Shown: in pieces, positions 1 to 8,591 of the stretch
How the letters are laid out: every line of letters starts with the position of its first letter
How positions within the stretch are numbered: the first letter of the stretch is position 1
From: Arthrobacter celericrescens
GTDB taxonomy: Bacteria > Actinomycetota > Actinomycetes > Actinomycetales > Micrococcaceae
Direction: 5' to 3'
Length of the DNA stretch: 43,917 nucleotides
NCBI RefSeq assembly: GCF_003614925.1
Contig: NZ_QYLP01000084.1
Location: forward strand, 1-43,917
Made by a program: the position numbers and the translations under genes
Notes under the pieces: generated by a model
Database searches by the model: none
Told to the model about the DNA's origin: nothing
Seen by the model: the letters and a program-made list of their open reading frames with translations, nothing else

Positions 1-64
1 GAGTCACGACCGCAGGGCAGAACGGCCAGCATCTACTCTGCCAGCCAGTCCCGGACCAGCCACA

Positions 65-121
65 CCAATCCTCACAGTCGTTTTGAGCCCTCAAAGCGAC
101 AACAACTGCGAGTCACTTGGG
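65..121. repeat. Palindromic intergenic repeat, copy A (left arm degenerate)
   Basis: The right arm (GACAACAACTGCGAGTCA followed by CTTGGG) and the central GTCGTTTTGAG match the full copies at 1129-1194 and 3595-3660. The left arm has lost part of its sequence. The right end overlaps the stop codon of the neighbouring minus-strand gene. The 64 bases before it show nothing I recognise. Confidence 0.7.
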
Positions 122-1066
122 GAACCAGCCGCCGTCGATAAGGGCGGTGCGGACCTTCACGACGGCGGAGCGCGCGTCATTCTTCATGTGCCGCCTTGAG
201 ATCCGCACCAGCCGCCAGCCGGCGTTGGAGTAGTCCTCCTCGCGGGCGATATCGCGCACGATCTGTTCGGCTTCCGAATGGCCGTCGCCGTCGTATTCCA
301 CTGCGACGCGGTATTCCGGATAGGACATGTCGGGCTGACGTTCGACGGCGGGCGATAGTTGTACGGGCACGTTCAGTCCGGCGGTGGGCAGGCCGGCCCG
401 CTCAAGTGCCAGCCGGAGCCGGGTCTCCTGCGCGGAGTCGGCGCCGATCCTGGCCTGCTCCAAGGCAAGCCGCGCCTTCCGGACGCCGGGCGTTCCCTTG
501 TGCCTATCAAGCATGTCGGCCAGTTCTTCAGGAGTGGCGTAGGGCTCGCGCCGGCCCTCGAATTCAGCCCTCGGCCTGCGCAGCAAGTGGTCCGCGACCA
601 CCGTGATTTCGTCGATCGACATCCTTCGCGCGCAGTCCAACCAGGTCCGGGCACGGCTCGTGACGAGCAGGCCGTTCACGGACGTGATCTCGTCGTCGAA
701 GAACTGGCCTACGTGGCCCGCAACCCCTTTGCGGCGGGGGATGGCCATGGTGTCCGGCCGCGAGATGTGAATGGCGGGATTCTCTGCATCGGGGTGGAAT
801 CCCGGGAAGTCCCAGAGCACGAAGGCGGTGGCGTGGGACGCTGCGGAAAACTCCGTGACCACCGTGAATGGGCGCACTTGCTCGGGTAGTTCGGTGGGAT
901 CGGCCAGCTCGGTCGAGTCTGCAAGCTGCGGCTTGCGGATGCCGCGGCTCGGCGAGTCCAGCGCGCGGTGCCTGAGCCGCCGTCGGGACACGCCGGCGTC
1001 GAGAGCTTCATGGACAGTGAACGGAGCCGCATCCACAGGTTCGGGCAAAGGCCGGGGGATTTTCAT
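113..1066 (-). CDS. DUF559-domain protein with AbiEi-like N-terminal winged helix
   Basis: The 317-residue protein has two visible parts. The N-terminus (about residues 15-45, FTVHEALDAGVSRRRLRHRA) resembles the winged helix of AbiEi_4/type IV antitoxin-like proteins common in Actinobacteria. The C-terminus (about 240-315) holds VAVEYDGDGH, then RD, RE and AGWRLVRIS, the pattern of DUF559, a Vsr/PD-(D/E)XK-like nuclease fold. Proteins of this type are multi-copy and mostly uncharacterised in Arthrobacter; an antitoxin or nuclease role is family inference. No AbiEii-type toxin gene is adjacent. The ATG start has no clear Shine-Dalgarno sequence. The last codon and TGA lie inside palindromic repeat copy A, so the repeat appears to have supplied the C-terminus. 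Confidence 0.75.
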   Translation of the reverse strand: MKIPRPLPEPVDAAPFTVHEALDAGVSRRRLRHRALDSPSRGIRKPQLADSTELADPTELPEQVRPFTVVTEFSAASHATAFVLWDFPGFHPDAENPAIHISRPDTMAIPRRKGVAGHVGQFFDDEITSVNGLLVTSRARTWLDCARRMSIDEITVVADHLLRRPRAEFEGRREPYATPEELADMLDRHKGTPGVRKARLALEQARIGADSAQETRLRLALERAGLPTAGLNVPVQLSPAVERQPDMSYPEYRVAVEYDGDGHSEAEQIVRDIAREEDYSNAGWRLVRISRRHMKNDARSAVVKVRTALIDGGWFPK

Positions 1067-1128
1067 GACTCATGCTCGCAAATCCCGGCGCCCGAAGTTG
1101 GGTTATCCACAGGCGTCGTGACCCCTTG

Positions 1129-1194
1129 CCCAACTGACTGGCAGTTGTTGTCCTTTTGGGCCCTCAAAACGACAACAAATGCGAGCTAGTTGGG
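1129..1194. repeat. 66-bp palindromic repeat, copy B
   Basis: An imperfect inverted repeat beginning CCCAACTGACT and ending AGTTGGG, with a GGGCCC-like centre and GTTGTTGTC / GACAACAA inner arms. It has the same length and end sequences as copy C. It lies just past the 3' end of the MobA-like gene and upstream of the DUF559 gene, so it could act as a hairpin terminator for the former. Confidence 0.85.
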
Positions 1195-1210
1195 AAGGAA
1201 GGAAGGGTCC

Positions 1211-1819
1211 TCAGCCCAGCAGGTGCAGGTTCGCCTTGGTGTCCACGTCCCCGCCGTCGGCGAGGTCGCCGCAGTCCACCAGGTCCACAAGCCCGGGGTG
1301 GGCCTTGAGGAAATGCCGGGCTCCGGCGTCGCCCGCTGCCGACTCGGCCGCCTGTTCGCGCAACGCGGCGTCGATCACCAGGGGGTGGCCCCGGCGGGCA
1401 GTGCCGGACAGGTCCGGGTAGGCGGCGGCCGTGACCCTGCCCGGGCGGTGCTCGCGCAGCAACCTGGCCACGACCGCCGGGCTCAGGCCCGGCTGGTCCA
1501 CCAGGGCAACCATCACGTTGTTTCCGGCGGCGGCCCCCGCGATTCCGGTGCGGAAGGAACCTGCCATGCCCTCTTGCCACCGGGGGTTCTCGACGGTCCG
1601 ATGCCGGGTCAGCCCGGGCAGCGAACGCACGGTGTCCGCTTCGGCTCCGAGCACCACAAGTACCTCGACGCAGCCGCCGTCGAGCAGCACATCGGCGAGC
1701 ACCTCCACTAGGGTGCGGTCACGGAACGGAAGGAGCGCCTTCGGGCCGAGGCCGAGCCGGGTTCCGGCGCCGGCGGCGAGCAAAACGCCAACCGTTGTGG
1801 CGGGAACAGAAGCGGACAT
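1211..1819 (-). CDS. MobA/MocA-like nucleotidyltransferase
   Basis: A protein of about 202 residues in the NTP_transf_3 family. The N-terminal signature LLAAGAGTRLG followed by PKALLPF is the nucleotide-binding loop of MobA/MocA-type enzymes, which transfer a nucleotide to molybdopterin. ALVDQPGLSP at about residues 95-105 matches the DQP metal-binding motif of the family. An in-frame ATG at 1831 would add MVCL. I prefer 1819 because the family starts a few residues before the loop; neither start has an ideally spaced Shine-Dalgarno. The neighbouring nucleobase/hydantoin-type genes would fit maturation of a molybdenum hydroxylase, but none is present here. Cofactor specificity cannot be read from the sequence. 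Confidence 0.8.
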   Translation of the reverse strand: MSASVPATTVGVLLAAGAGTRLGLGPKALLPFRDRTLVEVLADVLLDGGCVEVLVVLGAEADTVRSLPGLTRHRTVENPRWQEGMAGSFRTGIAGAAAGNNVMVALVDQPGLSPAVVARLLREHRPGRVTAAAYPDLSGTARRGHPLVIDAALREQAAESAAGDAGARHFLKAHPGLVDLVDCGDLADGGDVDTKANLHLLG

Positions 1820-1908
1820 GAGGCAAACCATACCCTCCGGACGCCGGATTGTGACCGGGGTGCGGACCGGGGCGCCTTGACTGGAGGGTGACCGGGGTCA
1901 TATCGTTA

Positions 1909-1944
1909 TTTCACCATTCAATAATCTCATTCCGCTATGTGGAA
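1909..1944. promoter_or_regulatory. Two-part operator upstream of the NCS1 permease
   Basis: TTTCACCATTC at 1909 is followed exactly 21 bp later by TTCCGCTATGTGGAA (1930-1944), an imperfect palindrome with TTCC/GGAA ends as in IclR-type operators. The same two elements with the same 21-bp offset lie upstream of dctA at 13010-13045. In both places the second element ends 71 bp before the start codon. The regulator is not encoded in this window. Confidence 0.55.
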
Positions 1945-2014
1945 AAAGCTCATCGAAGAGCGATTCAGCCGTGGCGGAACTTCCGTGAAGCAACGTTAGA
2001 AGTGGAGACCCACG

Positions 2015-3580
2015 ATGAATTCGACTTCCCCGGTCGGCAGCGCATCGGCTCCGGAACAGGCAGTGTTGCCCAAGAGTTCCACCCATCACGCGGCCAATGA
2101 AGCGATCTGCGACGAGGCCTCCGCCGCGGCCGGCCGCGTCATCAGCCCCACCCTGTACAACCTGGACCTGGCCCCCACCAAGAAGGAAGGGCGCCGCTGG
2201 ACCGGCTACAGCATCTTCACCCTGTGGGCCAACGACGTCCACAGCCTCGGCAACTATGCCTTCGCCGTCGGGCTCTTCTCGCTCGGCCTTGGCGGCTGGC
2301 AGATCCTGGTGGCCCTCGGCGTCGGCGCCGTCCTGCTGTTCGCGCTCCTGAACTTCTCCGGGTTCATGGGCTACAAGACCGGCGTACCCTTCCCGGTGAT
2401 GAGCCGCATCAGCTTCGGCATCCGCGGCGCCCAGCTTGCCAGCCTCATCCGCGGTGCCGTGGCGGTCGCCTGGTTCGGCATCCAGACCTTCCTGGCCTCC
2501 GTGGTGTTCCGCGTGATGCTGGTGGCCATGTTCCCGGGCCTGAAGGAACTGGACGGCAACTCGATCCTGGGCCTGTCCACCCTCGGCTGGCTCACCTTCG
2601 CGTTGCTCTGGATCGTCCAGCTCGTCATCGTCAGCTTCGGCATGGAAATGATCCGCAAGTATGAGGCCTTCGCCGGCCCCGTCATCCTCGTCACCATGGT
2701 GCTCCTGGCGGCCTGGGTCTTCTTCGAAGCGCACGGCTCCATCCAGTGGACCGGCATCAAGGGCCTCGAGGGTGCCGAAATGTGGCGCACCATCTTCGCC
2801 GGCGGCGCCCTGTGGGTGTCCATCTACGGCACCTTCGTGCTGAACTTCTGCGACTTCACCCGCTCGTCGGCCAGCAAGCAGTCGATCGTCCGCGGCAACT
2901 TCTGGGGCATCCCGATCAACATGCTCGTCTTCGGCGCCATCGTGGTGATCCTGGCCGGCGGGCAGTATAAGATCAACGGCACCGTCATCGAGAGCCCCTC
3001 GCAGATCATCGAAAGCATCCCCAACACCTTCCTGCTGGTCCTGGCCTGCCTCGCGGTCCTGATCCTGACCATCGCGGTGAACCTGATGGCCAACTTCGTG
3101 GCCCCGGTCTACGCGCTGACCAACCTGTTCCCCAAGCACCTGGACTTCCGCAAGGCTGCCTGGGTGAGCGGCACCATCGGCCTGGTCATCCTGCCCTGGA
3201 ACCTCTACAACAACCCGCTGGTGATCGTGTACTTCCTGGGCGGCCTCGGCGCCCTCCTCGGCCCGCTGTTCGGCGTGGTCATGGCCGACTACTGGCTGAT
3301 CCGCCGCGGCAAGGTGGACGTCCCCGCCCTGTACAGCGAGGAACCGGGCAGCGCTTACTTCTACAAGAAGGGCGTGAACCCCCGGGCGATCACCGCGATG
3401 ATCCCGGCCGCCGCCGTCGCCATCCTGATTGCCTTCGTCCCGGCGCTGGAACCGGTGGCACCGTTCGCCTGGTTCATCGGAGCCGGCGTGGCCGCTGTCG
3501 CGTACTATCTGGTCGCGGACCGGAAGCAGAAGCACGACGACGTCTCCGGCGAGCCGATCGCCGTCGTCAGCACCCACTAA
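2015..3580 (+). CDS. NCS1-family nucleobase/allantoin/hydantoin:cation symporter
   Basis: The 521-residue protein has about twelve hydrophobic segments. It carries the NCS1 hallmarks LYNLDLAPT near residue 46, the VMSRISFGIRGA segment around residue 128, NPLVIVYFLGG, and ADYWLIRRGKVDVPALY near the C-terminus. NCS1 carriers import cytosine, uracil, allantoin, thiamine or hydantoins with Na+ or H+. The exact substrate cannot be read here. The racemase-family protein and SDR enzyme downstream suggest a cyclic ureide or hydantoin-like compound. ATG 2015 follows GTGGAG. A tandem operator lies about 70 bp upstream, and palindromic repeat copy C separates this gene from the next one. Confidence 0.88.
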   Translation: MNSTSPVGSASAPEQAVLPKSSTHHAANEAICDEASAAAGRVISPTLYNLDLAPTKKEGRRWTGYSIFTLWANDVHSLGNYAFAVGLFSLGLGGWQILVALGVGAVLLFALLNFSGFMGYKTGVPFPVMSRISFGIRGAQLASLIRGAVAVAWFGIQTFLASVVFRVMLVAMFPGLKELDGNSILGLSTLGWLTFALLWIVQLVIVSFGMEMIRKYEAFAGPVILVTMVLLAAWVFFEAHGSIQWTGIKGLEGAEMWRTIFAGGALWVSIYGTFVLNFCDFTRSSASKQSIVRGNFWGIPINMLVFGAIVVILAGGQYKINGTVIESPSQIIESIPNTFLLVLACLAVLILTIAVNLMANFVAPVYALTNLFPKHLDFRKAAWVSGTIGLVILPWNLYNNPLVIVYFLGGLGALLGPLFGVVMADYWLIRRGKVDVPALYSEEPGSAYFYKKGVNPRAITAMIPAAAVAILIAFVPALEPVAPFAWFIGAGVAAVAYYLVADRKQKHDDVSGEPIAVVSTH

Positions 3581-3594
3581 CGAACACCAATCCG

Positions 3595-3660
3595 CCCAAC
3601 TGGCTCGCATTAGATGTCGTTTTGGAGGCCCATAACGACAACAACTGCGAGTCAGTTGGG
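3595..3660. repeat. 66-bp palindromic repeat, copy C
   Basis: An inverted repeat from CCCAACTGGCTCGC to TGCGAGTCAGTTGGG, the same length as copy B. It lies between the NCS1 permease and the racemase-family gene, which are otherwise arranged like an operon. In mRNA it would form a long hairpin that could stabilise or attenuate the transcript. Confidence 0.85.
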
Positions 3661-3678
3661 TTGAGTTGAGAGGAAACC

Positions 3679-4419
3679 ATGCGCATCCTTGTTGCCAACG
3701 TCAACACCACCCAGTCCATGACCGAATCCATCGCGGCCCAGGCAGCGGCCGCCGCCGCCCCCGGCACCGAGATCGTCGGGCTCACCCCCCGCTTCGGCGC
3801 CGACTCCTGCGAGGGGAACTTCGAAAGCTACCTCGCCGCGATCGCCGTCATGGACAAGGTGCTCAGCTACCCGGAACCGTACGACGCCGTAGTCCAGGCC
3901 GGATACGGCGAGCACGGCCGCGAGGGCCTGCAGGAACTCCTCGACGTTCCGGTCGTGGACATCACCGAGGCCGCGGCCAGCACCGCGATGTTCCTTGGCC
4001 ACAAGTACTCCGTGGTTACCACCCTGGACCGCGCCGTCCCGCTCATCGAGGACCGGCTGAAGCTGGCCGGGCTCGACGCCCGCTGCGCTTCAGTGCGCGC
4101 CAGCGGCATGGCCGTGCTCGAACTCGAGGAGCACCCGGACCGCGCCGTCGAGGCGATCGTGGAGCAGGCCGAACGTGCCGTCCGCGACGACAAGGCCGAG
4201 GTGATCGTCCTGGGCTGCGGCGGCATGGCGGGACTGGACGAGCAGATCCGCCAGCGCTGTGGCGTTCCGGTGGTGGACGGCGTCGCCGCCGCGGTGACGA
4301 TCGCCGAGTCGCTGGTCCGCCTGGGCCTGTCCACCTCGAAGGTGCGCACTTACGCGGCGCCCCGGCCCAAGACTGTCGTAGGCTGGCCCCTGCTGGCGGA
4401 CGCCCCCGCCGTGCGCTGA
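3679..4419 (+). CDS. Asp/Glu/hydantoin racemase-family protein with first catalytic Cys replaced by Gly
   Basis: The 246-residue protein matches the HyuA/allantoin racemase family along its length: [11 protein letters not shown] at the N-terminus, VDITEAA at about 93-99, [10 protein letters not shown] at 176-185 and VPVVDGV further on. Racemases of this family use two cysteines, about C76 and C181 in hydantoin racemase. Here the second is kept (C180), but the first motif reads [10 protein letters not shown], with Gly at residue 75. Arylmalonate decarboxylase shows the same Gly/Cys pattern, so racemase activity is doubtful. The Shine-Dalgarno is GAGAGGA before ATG 3679. It lies downstream of the NCS1 permease and 32 bp before the SDR gene, probably in one transcript. 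Confidence 0.8.
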   Translation: MRILVANVNTTQSMTESIAAQAAAAAAPGTEIVGLTPRFGADSCEGNFESYLAAIAVMDKVLSYPEPYDAVVQAGYGEHGREGLQELLDVPVVDITEAAASTAMFLGHKYSVVTTLDRAVPLIEDRLKLAGLDARCASVRASGMAVLELEEHPDRAVEAIVEQAERAVRDDKAEVIVLGCGGMAGLDEQIRQRCGVPVVDGVAAAVTIAESLVRLGLSTSKVRTYAAPRPKTVVGWPLLADAPAVR

Positions 4420-4451
4420 TTCCGCACGCGCTGCAGCAGGAAGGGAACACC

Positions 4452-5210
4452 ATGACTGAAACGCAGGCCCCTCGGGTCGCCGTCGTAACCGGAGCAGGCT
4501 CCGGCATCGGACGGGCCGTTGCCCGGCTGATGCTTGCCGAAGGCTGGTCGGTCACCTTGGCGGGCCGCCGGGAGGCCCCGCTCAAGGAGACCGCCGCCGA
4601 CCATGCCGGAGCGCTGGTGGTGCCCTGCGATGTGACACAGCCCGACGGCGTCGCGCACCTTTTCGAGGAAACGCGCCGGCGCTGGGGGAGGGTGGACGTC
4701 CTCTTCAACAACGCCGGCATCTTCGGACCCTCGGGCAGCGTGGACGAAATGGACCTGGCCGGCTGGGAAAGCACCCTGGCCGTCAACGTCACCGGCGCCA
4801 TGCTCTGCGCCGCGGAGGCGGTCCGCACCATGAAGGCCCAGGAGCCGCGGGGCGGGCGCATCATCAACAACGGCTCCATTTCGGCCCATTCGCCCCGGCC
4901 CCTTTCGGTGGCGTACACGGTGAGCAAGCACGCCATCAGCGGCCTGACGAAGAGCATTGAGCTGGACGGGCGCCCGTATGGGATCAGCTGCGGGCAGATC
5001 GACATCGGCAACACCCGCACGGAAATCATGGACACCATCGGCGTCGGCTCCGGCGCGCTGCAGGCCGACGGCAGCCGCCGCGTGGAACCCATGTTCCCCG
5101 TGGAGGACGCCGCCCGTGCTGTGCTCCTCATGGCCGGCATGCCGCCGTCGGCCAATGTCGGCTCACTGCTGGTGACCGCCGCCGGCATGCCCTTCATCGG
5201 ACGGGGCTAG
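4452..5210 (+). CDS. Short-chain dehydrogenase/reductase (SDR)
   Basis: A classical 252-residue SDR, NAD(P)-dependent. The cofactor loop is TGAGSGIG at about residues 13-20, NNAG is at 86-89, and the catalytic Ser142, Tyr155 and Lys159 lie in GSIS and YTVSK. The open frame extends upstream to 3666, but that part is out-of-frame racemase DNA; ATG 4452 has AGGAAGGG before it and puts TGAGSGIG at the usual distance. The substrate is unknown. Position next to a permease and racemase-family enzyme suggests oxidation or reduction of a product of that pathway. The stop codon abuts the truncated PEP mutase-family remnant, so the DNA beyond may have been deleted up to this gene. Confidence 0.88.
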   Translation: MTETQAPRVAVVTGAGSGIGRAVARLMLAEGWSVTLAGRREAPLKETAADHAGALVVPCDVTQPDGVAHLFEETRRRWGRVDVLFNNAGIFGPSGSVDEMDLAGWESTLAVNVTGAMLCAAEAVRTMKAQEPRGGRIINNGSISAHSPRPLSVAYTVSKHAISGLTKSIELDGRPYGISCGQIDIGNTRTEIMDTIGVGSGALQADGSRRVEPMFPVEDAARAVLLMAGMPPSANVGSLLVTAAGMPFIGRG

Positions 5211-5212
5211 GC

Positions 5213-5782
5213 GGGGCGGTCGGGCGCATCGCTGCCTCCACCACGCTCCCAGTCAGCGCGGACCTCGAGTCCGGATACGGCAGCCCAGGGGAGACCGTCC
5301 GCAAAGCCATAGGCGTGGGCATCGTGGGAGCCAACATCGAGGACCAGGCGCGTCCGCTCCCTGACGCCGTCGCCCAGATGTCCGCAGCAGTGCGGGCACC
5401 TGAGTCGGAGGGCATCGATTTCGTCCTCAACGCCCGCACCGACGTCCTGCTCAAGGACCAAGGGCGTGAACGGCAGGAAGTGTTCGCCGATGCGGTCGAA
5501 CGCGGCCGGGCGTTCCTGGAAATCGGCGCCACGAATGTCTTTGTGCCGGGCCTGCTGGACGAAGCAGCTGTGTCAACCCTGGTTGATGGGATTGGCTGGA
5601 ACAAGGTTTCGGTCATCAATGTCCCGGGCTCCCTGCCGCCCGCGCGGCTCGAAGAACTCGGCGTATCCCGGATTTCCTATGGCCCATGGACCCAGCGCGT
5701 GGCTCTTACGGCCTTCGCCGATGCTGTGACGGGCCTGCTGGACGGGGGCAATCTTCCGGAGGGGACGCGCATCCTGAACTAG
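5213..5782 (+). pseudogene. 5'-truncated PEP mutase/isocitrate lyase-family gene
   Basis: In frame from about 5228 the DNA encodes RIAASTTLPVSADLESGYG, then GIVGANIEDQ, FVLNARTDVLL, GATNVFVPGLLD and VNVPG-like sequence to a stop at 5782. These are hallmarks of the PEP mutase/methylisocitrate lyase superfamily, which cleaves or forms C-C or C-P bonds on 2-oxoacid substrates in a TIM barrel. The family's usual N-terminal 60-80 residues are missing, and the homology starts only a few bases after the SDR stop. No ATG or GTG with a Shine-Dalgarno sits at the homology start; the first internal GTG (5315) would also delete the metal-binding D-x-E-x-GYG segment. I read it as a remnant of an upstream deletion. 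Confidence 0.75.
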
Positions 5783-5809
5783 CCATTTCATCACGTTGTA
5801 CCGCCGGCC

Positions 5810-6727
5810 TCAGAAGATCGACCAGCCCGTCCGCATGGTGAGCGCGTCCAGGGCCGCGACGCCGGCCACCGAGTTGCCGGAGCGGTCCAGGCCCGGGCTC
5901 CAGACGCAGATCGTGCAGTTGTTGGGCATCACGGCGATGATGCCGCCGCCCACTCCGCTCTTGCCGGGCAGCCCCACACGGTAGGCGAATTCGCCCGCAG
6001 CGTCATAGGTACCGCAGGTCAGCATGACGGCGTTGATCCGTTTGGTCTGCGACGCCGACAGGAAGGACGTGCCGTCGGCCTTCCTGCCGTTGCTGGACAG
6101 GAACCTGGCCGCCAGTGCGAGGTCCGTGCAGTTCATCGCAATGGAGCACTGGGCGATGTAGGCATCGAGCACCGCGTCGACACTGTTTTCCAGATTGCCG
6201 TAGCTGGCCAGGAAGTGTGCCAGGGACGCGTTGCGGTGGCTGTTGCGGGCCTCGGACGCAGCAACCTCGGCATCGGACTCGATGCCGGGGTTGCCGCTTT
6301 CGTCCCGCATGAAACGGCGCACGGCCTCCGCCGCGGCGCCGTCCGTAGCGGTGAGCAGCCTGTCCGTGACCACCAGCGCCCCGGCGTTGATGAACGGGTT
6401 GCGCGGTATCCCGTCCTCGTGCTCCAGCTGTACCAAGGAGTTGAACGGGTTGCCTGACGGCTCGCGGAAGACTCGCTTCCAGATGCTGTCCCCGTCCCCG
6501 GCCAGGACCAGTGCCAGTGCGAACACCTTGGAGATGCTCTGGATCGAAAACGGCACGGTCGCGTCGCCGGACGCATAAACGTCGCCTCCGCGGGTCGCCA
6601 CGGAGATGCCGAACTGGCTGGTGTCCACAGCAGCGAGACCAGGGATGTAGTCCGCTGCCGCGCCGTGGCCGATAAGCGGCTGGATGTCCCCGACAATGTC
6701 GTCGAGGAGGTTCTGCAGGTCAATCAT
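5810..6727 (-). CDS. glsA: Glutaminase
   Basis: A 305-residue glutaminase of the serine-dependent type (L-glutamine + H2O to glutamate + NH3). The catalytic S-x-x-K dyad is S64/K67 in PFSIQSISK. EPSGNPFNSL, GIPRNPFINAGA, the NCTDLA segment, CGTYDAAGEFAYRVGLP and KSGVGGGI are all family motifs. Length is normal for the core enzyme without STAS or ankyrin extensions. It starts 25 bp after the stop of the PucR regulator gene on the same strand, so the two are probably co-transcribed. Together with the asparagine-type permease and the asparaginase nearby it points to use of amides as nitrogen sources. Confidence 0.95.
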   Translation of the reverse strand: MIDLQNLLDDIVGDIQPLIGHGAAADYIPGLAAVDTSQFGISVATRGGDVYASGDATVPFSIQSISKVFALALVLAGDGDSIWKRVFREPSGNPFNSLVQLEHEDGIPRNPFINAGALVVTDRLLTATDGAAAEAVRRFMRDESGNPGIESDAEVAASEARNSHRNASLAHFLASYGNLENSVDAVLDAYIAQCSIAMNCTDLALAARFLSSNGRKADGTSFLSASQTKRINAVMLTCGTYDAAGEFAYRVGLPGKSGVGGGIIAVMPNNCTICVWSPGLDRSGNSVAGVAALDALTMRTGWSIF

Positions 6728-6752
6728 CAGGTAGTGGCCTCGAAGTGTTCGT

Positions 6753-8345
6753 TCACTGGGATTCTTCGTTCAATGGCGCCGTGGAGTGCGTCCACAGCCG
6801 TATCTGCAGGTGGGCCAACAGCCGTTGATCGGGATCCTGCAGGTCGATGCCGCTCAACTCGCAGGCACGGCGGAGCCTGTAATGCACGGTGTTCCGGTGG
6901 ACCGCAAGCTCCTCGGCGCACCGGTTCACGTCCCCGAAGAACTCCAAATAAGCGAGGAGCGTGGCAGCGAACTCGGGATACCGGCGGCAGAGCAGTGCGA
7001 CGCCGTCGTGCCGGAGCCGGGTCCGTGACCCAAGGAGGCCAAAGAGCTCCCGCGTGAGCACTTTGGTCTCCACGTCACTGTAGGAAGCGACGCTGATGGA
7101 CGGCGTATCCCCCAGGACGTCCAGCACGCTGCGGACGTGCCCCAGCGTGCTGTGGAGTTCGTCAAGGCGGTTGACGACCGGGCCCACCGCCGCTTGCACC
7201 TGGCAGTTCAGGTGTACGCGGGCATCCCGGATGATGGCGTTGACCAGGCGATTGATGGCCGGAGGCGACTTCACTGGATCAAGGTCGGGCAGGATCATCG
7301 CGATCTCGAGTCCGATGGCCCCTACCACCGCACCGGGCCGATAGGCAGCAGCGTGGATCGATGCAATGTTGGCCAGTTCACCGCGCCGCAGTTGCAGGCC
7401 AGAGGCCGTGCCGTCGTCGCCCTTGGCCGAGATGAGCACCAAGGCTGCCGGCCTGGCCGGATTGATGCCCGCCGATTGGGCCTGCGAGTGGATTTGCGGT
7501 GTGCCGCTGAGCAGGCTGGAAATCCGGTCCCGCCGCAGCGCCTGGGATTGTTCGTTGCGGTGCCTGACCAGCTCGATTGCAGCATGCCGTGCCGCGCCCA
7601 CGAGGATCCTGTCCGTGTTGGCGGCCAGGGGCTCGGTTCCTTCCTGCAGCCAGATGTACCCGAGCACCCGGCGTCCGGCATGGATCCCGATCGCGACCCG
7701 CTCCCGGAGGCCTTCCTCCGGATTGGCGGCCATGTGCACAGGGGTTTCAGATGCCTGCAGGTGCCGGTACACGCCGGATTCCTTGAGGAGCTTTTGGTAC
7801 CGTTCCGGACCCCGCCGGCCAAGGATGGACAGCCTGCGCAGTTCGTCGACGTCGTTTGAGGCCGGCGAGTAGGCCAGGACCCGGTTGGCCGGGTCCTCGA
7901 TGACCACATGGCCGTTGGCCAGCGTGGCCGTGGTCGCGGCGATCGCGAACAGGTCCCGGTGCATGACGTCCGATGCCTCGCCGGAGAGGCCCGGCTCCTG
8001 GATGCGGTCCTTGGCGATGCCTTCGAAGGCGTCCCACCGCATTGCCGAAGGCACGGCGATCAGCCCGGTGCCCACGGGACGCAGGAGTTCCGCGATGGGC
8101 TCAAGCTCGGCCTCGGTGCCTTTGACCGCAATCGCCACAGGCCGCCACGGGAGCAGCCTGCGGACTGCCGGAAGGGCTGCGCGGCCCCGGGCGCCGATCA
8201 GCAGGACCAGGGTTTCCGGCTGGAGGGGTTCATCGTCCTCTGCGTCCGCGATGACCGTTTCGCGGACTGTGCCGTTATCCGCAGCCGGGGCGACCACCAA
8301 GCGTCCGTGGTCGACTCCAATGTCTTCAAGTATGTCGCTGAGCAT
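6753..8345 (-). CDS. PucR/CdaR-family transcriptional regulator
   Basis: A 530-residue regulator from the preferred ATG at 8345; in-frame starts upstream reach 8471, but those codons look non-homologous to the family. The C-terminal 45 residues ([28 protein letters not shown]) are the PucR-type helix-turn-helix. The N-terminal 120 residues form a PucR-like sensor region, and the middle resembles a GAF/GGDEF-like linker. Family members control purine, amino-acid or sugar-acid genes. It is divergent from the AnsP-like permease and upstream of glsA, so control of amide and amino-acid uptake is the likely role. The effector cannot be inferred. Confidence 0.85.
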   Translation of the reverse strand: MLSDILEDIGVDHGRLVVAPAADNGTVRETVIADAEDDEPLQPETLVLLIGARGRAALPAVRRLLPWRPVAIAVKGTEAELEPIAELLRPVGTGLIAVPSAMRWDAFEGIAKDRIQEPGLSGEASDVMHRDLFAIAATTATLANGHVVIEDPANRVLAYSPASNDVDELRRLSILGRRGPERYQKLLKESGVYRHLQASETPVHMAANPEEGLRERVAIGIHAGRRVLGYIWLQEGTEPLAANTDRILVGAARHAAIELVRHRNEQSQALRRDRISSLLSGTPQIHSQAQSAGINPARPAALVLISAKGDDGTASGLQLRRGELANIASIHAAAYRPGAVVGAIGLEIAMILPDLDPVKSPPAINRLVNAIIRDARVHLNCQVQAAVGPVVNRLDELHSTLGHVRSVLDVLGDTPSISVASYSDVETKVLTRELFGLLGSRTRLRHDGVALLCRRYPEFAATLLAYLEFFGDVNRCAEELAVHRNTVHYRLRRACELSGIDLQDPDQRLLAHLQIRLWTHSTAPLNEESQ

Positions 8346-8591
8346 GGCGCCTTTGACATGTTCAGCAGTTTTGTGGGGTGCCACTGCTTTTCTTTCTCTG
8401 AGGAGGTATCCGGCCAAGAACATTACTCCCCGTACCCCCAGGTGGATTTGTCTCGCTGGCACAACCAGCATGGCGCGAATTTAGCGGCACGGACAGTTTC
8501 TTGTTCGGGGCCGGAACCTAGAGTGGTCTACCGTGCGCCGGGCAATGGGGCCGGGGGCACGGATTCGATGGAGTCAAAGGAGACCCCAAGA

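Noticed and set aside
1898..3610. 570-codon open frame on the minus strand
   Set aside because: It is antisense to the NCS1 permease; the Asp/Gly/His-rich translation is an artefact of hydrophobic codons read in reverse.
3666..4451. N-terminal extension of the SDR frame
   Set aside because: It reads the racemase-family gene out of frame; the Arg/Gly/Pro-rich translation has no homology.
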